The notes under the pieces were generated by a model, which worked only from the letters and a program-made list of their open reading frames with translations, was not told the origin of the DNA and did not search any database. 64,000 nt of DNA from Sinorhizobium fredii USDA 257 (GTDB taxonomy: Bacteria; Pseudomonadota; Alphaproteobacteria; Rhizobiales; Rhizobiaceae), in the NCBI RefSeq assembly GCF_000265205.3, contig NC_018000.1:6047001-6111000 (forward strand), written 5' to 3'. Each line of letters opens with the position of its first letter. The first letter of the stretch is position 1. Below, in pieces: positions 59,425 to 64,000 of this stretch. Made by a program: the position numbers and the translations under genes.

Positions 59425-60277
59425 TTCACGTGAAACATTTGTTAACCATGCCTTCGTCACGGGCTGTCCGATCAGGCATTCGCGCTCGCCGCTGATTCAC
59501 GGCTATTGGCTGAAGCAGTTCGGAATTGCCGGAAGCTACCGGGCTTACGAAGTGACCCCGGAGGCATTCCCGGATTTCATGCGCCAGTTGCGGGACGGCA
59601 GCGCCGGCTTCTGCGGCGGCAATGTCACCATCCCCCACAAGGAGATGGCATATGAGCTTGCCGACCGGCCGGATGAGCTGAGCGCCGAGCTTGGCGCCGC
59701 CAACACGCTCTGGCTCGAGGACGGAAAGATCTCAGCGACGAATACGGACGGGCGTGGCTTCGTCGCCAATCTGGACGAGCGCGCCAGCGGCTGGGACCGG
59801 AGCTCGACGGCGGTCATCCTCGGCGCCGGCGGCGCCAGTCGCGCCGTGATCCAGGCCGTCCGCGATCGCGGCGTCAAGACGATCCACGTGGTGAACCGCA
59901 CCGCCGCCAGGGCGCAGGAACTGGCCGACCGGTTCGGCCGCGCCGTTGAGGCTCATCCGGTAGCCGCACTTTCCGAAGTTATGGCCGGCGCCGGCCTGTT
60001 CGTGAACACGACGTCGCTCGGCATGGACGGCGAGCCGGTGCCATCAATCGATTTCTCGCCCTTGGCAAGCGGCGCCGTGGTCACCGATATCGTCTATGTG
60101 CCGCTGAAGACACCGCTCCTTTACCAGGCCGAAGCGCAGGGCTTCCGCATCGTCGACGGGCTTGGCATGCTCTTGCATCAGGCAGTGCCCGGATTCGAGA
60201 AATGGTTCGGTCAGAGACCGGTTGTCGATGAAACGCTTCGGCAAATCATCATCGAGGATATGGACGTTCACGCATGA
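59417..60277 (+). CDS. aroE: Shikimate dehydrogenase
   Basis: NADPH-dependent reduction of 3-dehydroshikimate to shikimate in aromatic amino-acid biosynthesis; 286 residues. [21 protein letters not shown] at residue 15-35 (shikimate site), NVTIPHKE near 70 with the catalytic lysine, GAGGASRAV near 135 and [10 protein letters not shown] near 155 for NADP. ATG at 59417 lies inside the maf end. The first codons (M-R-D-S-R-E-T) coincide with a parS-like site. Next gene coaE overlaps by 4 bases. Confidence 0.96.
   Translation: MRDSRETFVNHAFVTGCPIRHSRSPLIHGYWLKQFGIAGSYRAYEVTPEAFPDFMRQLRDGSAGFCGGNVTIPHKEMAYELADRPDELSAELGAANTLWLEDGKISATNTDGRGFVANLDERASGWDRSSTAVILGAGGASRAVIQAVRDRGVKTIHVVNRTAARAQELADRFGRAVEAHPVAALSEVMAGAGLFVNTTSLGMDGEPVPSIDFSPLASGAVVTDIVYVPLKTPLLYQAEAQGFRIVDGLGMLLHQAVPGFEKWFGQRPVVDETLRQIIIEDMDVHA
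59422..59437. other. parS-like site at the maf-aroE junction
   Basis: TGATTCACGTGAAACA: one mismatch to the consensus. It overlaps both the last bases of maf and the first codons of aroE (DSRET). It is the only site on the right side of oriC, 1.6 kb from ppsR. Confidence 0.85.
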
Positions 60278-60864
60278 TCATCGTCGGGCTCACGGGCTCC
60301 ATCGGCATGGGAAAAACGACAGCGGCTCAGATGTTTCGGGAGCTCGGCGTACCGGCGAGCGACGCGGACGAGGTGGTCCACGACCTCTATCGCGGCGAAG
60401 CGGTCGCCCCGGTCGAAGCAGCCTTCCCGGGTGTCGCAAAGGACGGCGTCATCGACCGGGCGGAACTCTCCCGGCAACTGCTTGCGCAACCGGAGCGGCT
60501 TGGCGAACTGGAGCGGATCGTCCACCCGCTCGTTCGCGCCAAGGAAATGGAATTCATCGCCCGGCACAAGGCGGCCGGGGCGCCTTTTGTTCTTCTCGAT
60601 ATTCCCCTACTTTTCGAGACCAGGGCCGAAAAGCGGGTGGATCGGGTCGTCGTCGTCAGCTGCGATGCGGAGAGTCAGAGAGAGCGCGTCATGAAGCGCC
60701 CGGGCATGACCGCGGAGAAATTCGCGATGATCCTCGCGCGGCAAGTGCCCGACAGCGACAAGCGCGCCAGAGCGGACTATGTGATCGACACAAGCAACAG
60801 TTTCGACGTCACCCGCGAGCAGGTTCGGGCCATTGTCGATCGATTGCGCGCGGGCCGGCACTGA
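60274..60864 (+). CDS. coaE: Dephospho-CoA kinase
   Basis: Last step of CoA biosynthesis, ATP + dephospho-CoA to CoA; 196 residues. P-loop GSIGMGKTT near residue 9; [12 protein letters not shown] near 30; [15 protein letters not shown] near 108. Normal length. ATG overlaps the aroE stop (ATGA). Confidence 0.96.
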   Translation: MIIVGLTGSIGMGKTTAAQMFRELGVPASDADEVVHDLYRGEAVAPVEAAFPGVAKDGVIDRAELSRQLLAQPERLGELERIVHPLVRAKEMEFIARHKAAGAPFVLLDIPLLFETRAEKRVDRVVVVSCDAESQRERVMKRPGMTAEKFAMILARQVPDSDKRARADYVIDTSNSFDVTREQVRAIVDRLRAGRH

Positions 60865-60963
60865 TCTGGGCCAACCAATGGGCTTCAATTGGCAAAAGAA
60901 CGACATTAGAATCGCGTGCAAGAGTGGCCGTGATTCGCCGAGCGCCCGCCTTTAGGAAAATCC

Positions 60964-61662
60964 ATGCGTGAGATCATTTTCGATACGGAAACGACTGGCC
61001 TCGACAGCCGCGAGGACCGGGTCATCGAGATCGGTGGCGTCGAGCTCGAGAACCAGTTTCCAACTGGGCGGACGATCCATCTCTATATCAATCCCGGCGC
61101 CCGCAAGGTCCACCCCGACGCGCTCGCCGTGCACGGCATCACCGACGACTTCCTCAAGGATAAACCGTCCTTTGCCGACGTCGTCGAGGAGATCGTCGAT
61201 TTCTTCGGCGACGCGCGTTGGGTGGCGCACAACGCCACCTTCGACATCGGCTTCATCAATGCGGAGTTCGATCGCTTGGGACTGTCGCCGATTGCCATCG
61301 ATCGGGTGACCGACACGTTGTCGCTGGCGCGGCGAAAGCACCCGATGGGTCCGAACTCGCTCGACGCCCTCTGCCGCCGCTATGGCGTCGACAATTCGCA
61401 TCGCGCCAAGCACGGCGCCCTTCTCGACTCCGAACTACTCGCCGAAGTCTATATCGAGATGATCGGCGGCCGGCAGGCGGCTCTCGGACTCGTCACCAGT
61501 GAGATCGGCGGTCTTGCCGTACAGGCGGACGACGGCCCGATCATTGTCATGCAAAGGGAGCGGTTGCTGGCGCCGCGCCTGACGGAGGCAGAAATCGCCG
61601 CCCATGCGGCTCTTGTTTCGAAGATCGGCGCCAAGGCGATCTGGGTGAAATACGGCCGCTAG
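60964..61662 (+). CDS. dnaQ: DNA polymerase III epsilon subunit (proofreading exonuclease)
   Basis: 232 residues, 3'-5' exonuclease of the DEDDh family. Exo I in FDTETTGL (residues 4-11) with Asp/Glu pair; Exo II in VAHNATFDIGF near 90-100; the third motif carries H.AxxD as HRAKHGALLDSELLAEVY near 145-165. Then a C-terminal segment for alpha-subunit binding. ATG at 60964 with AGGAAAA upstream. Near oriC; follows coaE by 99 bp. Confidence 0.96.
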   Translation: MREIIFDTETTGLDSREDRVIEIGGVELENQFPTGRTIHLYINPGARKVHPDALAVHGITDDFLKDKPSFADVVEEIVDFFGDARWVAHNATFDIGFINAEFDRLGLSPIAIDRVTDTLSLARRKHPMGPNSLDALCRRYGVDNSHRAKHGALLDSELLAEVYIEMIGGRQAALGLVTSEIGGLAVQADDGPIIVMQRERLLAPRLTEAEIAAHAALVSKIGAKAIWVKYGR

Positions 61663-61712
61663 GACATGTCGTCCAAAGGGCGAAGCGGTAGCGCTGGCTC
61701 AGCTTGAAAACA

Positions 61713-61736
61713 AAAACCCGGCGCGAGCCGGGTTTT
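61713..61736. terminator. Bidirectional terminator between dnaQ and secB
   Basis: Perfect AAAACCCGGC-GCGA-GCCGGGTTTT (10-bp stem, 4-base loop) with T/A runs on both sides, 50 bases after dnaQ and 25 bases before the secB end. Confidence 0.93.
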
Positions 61737-61761
61737 CCATCACTATCCGAATTGGGATGCG

Positions 61762-62268
61762 TCAGTTGGTCGTCGTGTTGCTGTTGGCGACCTGAGCACG
61801 GACCTTCTCTTCTGCCATGCGCTGAGCGAACATCTGCGCGAAATCGATCGGATCGATCATCAGCGGCGGGAAACCACCGTTGCGGGTCGCGTCGGCGACG
61901 ATCTGACGGGCAAAGGGGAACAGCAGGCGCGGGCACTCGATGAAGAGCAGCGGCAGCATGTGCTCCTGCGGGAAGCCCGAAACTCGGAAGACGCCGCCGT
62001 AGGCGAGTTCGACATTGAACAGCACCTTGTCGCCGTCCTGCGCCTGGGCGTTCAGCGAGAGAACGACGTCGAAATCGTTCTCCGCGAGCGGGTTGGCATT
62101 GACGTTGACATTGATGTTGATCGACGGCGCGTGCTCGCGGGCCTGGAGCGAACGCGGTGCGCCGGGGTTCTCGAAGGAGAAGTCCTTGACATACTGGGCC
62201 AGGATATTGAGCGACGGGGTCTGCTGGGCGGCGCCGCCGTTGCCGTTGGATGCGGTATCAGTCGTCAT
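61762..62268 (-). CDS. secB: Protein-export chaperone SecB
   Basis: 168 residues, tetrameric chaperone that keeps preproteins unfolded for SecA. Features: [20 protein letters not shown] near residue 20, the acidic/aromatic [21 protein letters not shown] near 95 and [32 protein letters not shown] near 120-150, all typical of SecB. ATG at 62268 has GAGGAAA upstream; longer in-frame readings run into unrelated sequence. Confidence 0.97.
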   Translation of the reverse strand: MTTDTASNGNGGAAQQTPSLNILAQYVKDFSFENPGAPRSLQAREHAPSININVNVNANPLAENDFDVVLSLNAQAQDGDKVLFNVELAYGGVFRVSGFPQEHMLPLLFIECPRLLFPFARQIVADATRNGGFPPLMIDPIDFAQMFAQRMAEEKVRAQVANSNTTTN

Positions 62269-62407
62269 AAGAGTTTCCTCGGACTTCGAATTGGTGAGGC
62301 CGTCTAGCATTTCGGTCCTGGGCTTACAACCCTCGAAGCCCGGACCGGTTCCCCGGAATGAAGGGCGATTCAAGCCCTCCTCGGCCGGAATCATTATGGC
62401 CCCTGAT

Positions 62408-62917
62408 CTAACGAGAAATCCGGTTGCTCGGTGGCGGGGAACCGTCTCCGTCCTCGTCTTTCCTGGAGAACTCGTCCGTATCGAGATCGATGATCGTCGG
62501 CCTGTGCGGCGGTCGGTCGTTCCCGCCGCCGCCATAATAGAAGCCGCTTCCCGTCGTCAGGATCGTCAGCCGCGTCTGTAGGAAGGAAGCGATGGCGCGC
62601 CTGACCGGGGGCAGGAAGAGGACCAGGCCGGCAATATCGGTGATGAAGCCGGGAACGATCAGCAGGATCGCCGCAATGAAGATGAGCGCACCGCCAAGAA
62701 GATCCGGGCCGGGATCCTTTCCTGCCCGCGCCGCTTCCTGTACACGGCGCAAAGTGCCGAGCCCCTGGATGCGGAGAAGCAAGACGCCGGCAACTCCGCT
62801 CAACAGGACGAGGAGCAGCGTCATCGCCAAGCCGAGCTCCCGGCCGACGACAACGAAACCGGTAATCTCTGCGATCGGCAGACCGAGAATGACGAGAGGA
62901 ATGATCACCGAACGCAT
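62408..62917 (-). CDS. fxsA: FxsA family membrane protein
   Basis: 169 residues. Three or four hydrophobic segments at residues 4-50 and 75-105 with [16 protein letters not shown] following, as in FxsA, plus a hydrophilic, acidic C-terminal tail. FxsA overproduction suppresses phage exclusion in E. coli; cellular role otherwise unknown. ATG at 62917, five codons downstream of a TTG. Upstream of secB on the same strand and divergent from the Tim44-like gene. Confidence 0.9.
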   Translation of the reverse strand: MRSVIIPLVILGLPIAEITGFVVVGRELGLAMTLLLVLLSGVAGVLLLRIQGLGTLRRVQEAARAGKDPGPDLLGGALIFIAAILLIVPGFITDIAGLVLFLPPVRRAIASFLQTRLTILTTGSGFYYGGGGNDRPPHRPTIIDLDTDEFSRKDEDGDGSPPPSNRISR

Positions 62918-63051
62918 TGATCGTGCTCGCAAGAAGATGAGTGCAATTGATCAGTCTCCGGTTTATGGGTGCGACATCGCCATTTGAATGGTTTATCCTT
63001 GCGGACTATATGGAACACCAAGATAAATTCTAACAGCGGTTCCGGGTGGAA

Positions 63052-63752
63052 ATGGGCTCTTTTGACTTCATCACGTTTTTTTCCTGATCGCAGCTGTGGT
63101 CATCTTCTTGCAATTGCGCAGCGTCCTTGGCCGCAGGACAGGAAATGAACGACCGCCTTTCGATCCCTATTCGCCGCGCGAGGCGCAGGGTCCGGAGGCG
63201 AGAGACAATGGCAAGGTCGTGCAGCTCCCTCGCCGCGAGAGCACTGCGGAGGACGAGTCGCGCTACGCCGCCATCGATGGCTTTTCGAAGCCCGGTACGC
63301 CTTTGAATGCCCAACTGAGGGCGCTCAGCGACGCAGATCCCAGCTTCCAGCCCGCCGAATTCCTCAACGGCGCGAAGATGGCCTACGAGATGATCGTCAT
63401 GGCTTTCGCCGATGGCGACCGCAAGACACTTAAAGGGCTCCTGTCCCGCGAGGTCTATGAGGGCTTCGAAGCGGCGATCGCCGAACGGGAAAGCAAGGGC
63501 GAGGTGGTCAAGTCGACCTTTGTCGGCATCGAAAAGGCCGACCTCGTCCATGCGGAACTCAAGGACAGCGAAGAGAACGTCACGGTCCGCATCATCAGCC
63601 AACTCATCTCCGCCACCTACGACAAGCAAGGCAAGCTGATCGACGGTGATGCCGATTCGGTTGCCGAAGTGAACGACCTCTGGACGTTTGCGCGCGATGC
63701 CCGATCGCGCGACCCAAACTGGAAGCTGATCGCCACCGAATCGGAAAATTGA
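63052..63752 (+). pseudogene. Tim44-like domain protein, frameshifted near the 5' end
   Basis: From ATG at 63052 the frame reads MGSFDFITFF then S and a TGA stop. The expected frame continues as FLIAAVVIFLQLRSVLGRR, which is read from 63088 onward in the +1-shifted frame to the stop at 63752. The tract at 63076-63082 has seven T; eight would restore a single 233-residue frame with an N-terminal membrane anchor and a Tim44-like C-terminal domain (AKMAYEMIVMAFADGDRKTLKGLLSREVYEGF...). The rest shows no damage. Could be sequencing error, a real mutation, phase variation or slippage expression. Divergent from fxsA and upstream of mltA. Confidence 0.85.
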
Positions 63753-63767
63753 CCGCAAGGGGCGATA

Positions 63768-64000
63768 ATGGCCTTTGATCTCGAACCGGTCGCCTTCTCG
63801 GAATTGCCGGGGTGGCAACAGGATGACCCGACTCCCGTCATCGACGCGCTGCGCCGCTGTCAGCATCAGGTGACGGCGGTCAAGCCGTACAGGACTGGCT
63901 CTCTCGGTGTTTCGGTTGCCGATCTGCTGCCCGTCTTCGAGGCGGCCGGGGCGGTTTTTTCAAGCGCGCCGGAAGCGCGGAAGTTCTTCGAAGGTCATTT
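63768..64000 (+). CDS. mltA: Membrane-bound lytic murein transglycosylase A (N-terminal fragment)
   Basis: The first 77 codons of a longer gene running off the window. MAFDLEPVAFSELPGWQQDD is the typical MltA opening, and the following SLGVSVADLLPVFEAAGAVF is consistent. ATG at 63768 with AGGGG seven bases upstream, 15 bases after the Tim44-like gene stop, so probably co-transcribed. No signal peptide is visible, so export route is unclear from this part. Confidence 0.75.
   Translation, partial: MAFDLEPVAFSELPGWQQDDPTPVIDALRRCQHQVTAVKPYRTGSLGVSVADLLPVFEAAGAVFSSAPEARKFFEGH

Overview
The window looks like chromosomal DNA of a Sinorhizobium (Ensifer)-type alphaproteobacterium, very probably the replication-origin region. 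I infer this from high GC and dense short-spaced operons. The gene order hemE-oriC-ppsR-maf-aroE-coaE-dnaQ with rho/mnmE/mnmG/rsmG/parA/parB on the other side is the alphaproteobacterial origin neighbourhood. The RIME-type palindromic intergenic repeats are typical of rhizobia. Species cannot be assigned from sequence reading alone. No transposase, phage, CRISPR, tRNA or rRNA gene was seen.

Layout. 1-3.8 kb: a carbohydrate ABC importer (binding protein, two permeases, the last cut by the window edge) divergent from a LacI-type regulator. 3.9-11.3 kb: a tightly overlapping operon (LacI regulator, Gfo/Idh/MocA dehydrogenase, family I CoA-transferase, enoyl-CoA hydratase, aldehyde dehydrogenase) divergent from a DUF993 gene. 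These share near-palindromic operators and look like an uncharacterised catabolic pathway. 11.4-23 kb: M3 peptidase, LysE exporter, leuB, PAP2 phosphatase, an unusual MHS-family transporter with a large periplasmic insertion, asd, lytic transglycosylase, carbonic anhydrase and pyridoxal kinase. 23-36 kb: giant NAD-glutamate dehydrogenase, UMF1-type transporter, purH, heparinase-like protein, rsmB, htpX and an SDHAF4-like protein. 36-48 kb: acetyl-CoA synthetase, TrcR-like regulator, a lone ectoine synthase with a divergent LysR gene, PrpE-like synthetase, YggS, leuS-lptE-holA. 48-64 kb: parB-parA-rsmG-mnmG-mnmE, rho, hemJ-hemE, the putative oriC (about 57.46-57.86 kb), then ppsR-maf-aroE-coaE-dnaQ, secB, fxsA, a Tim44-like gene and the start of mltA.

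How parts work together. Around oriC the genes run away from the origin on both sides, so they are co-oriented with replication. Eight parS-like sites are spread over 20-59 kb, five of them within 9 kb of parAB and oriC, giving a complete ParABS segregation locus. oriC holds four DnaA-box-like sites and four GANTC (CcrM) sites. Most other genes are core metabolism or translation and tRNA/rRNA modification.

Most notable observations: a one-base deletion in a T-tract that breaks the Tim44-like gene; an orphan ectoine synthase; the LacI-controlled dehydrogenase/CoA-transferase/DUF993 cluster; four tandem copies of an intrinsic terminator behind the MHS transporter; the transporter's own ~190-residue periplasmic insertion; and the parS array, three members of which lie inside coding sequence.
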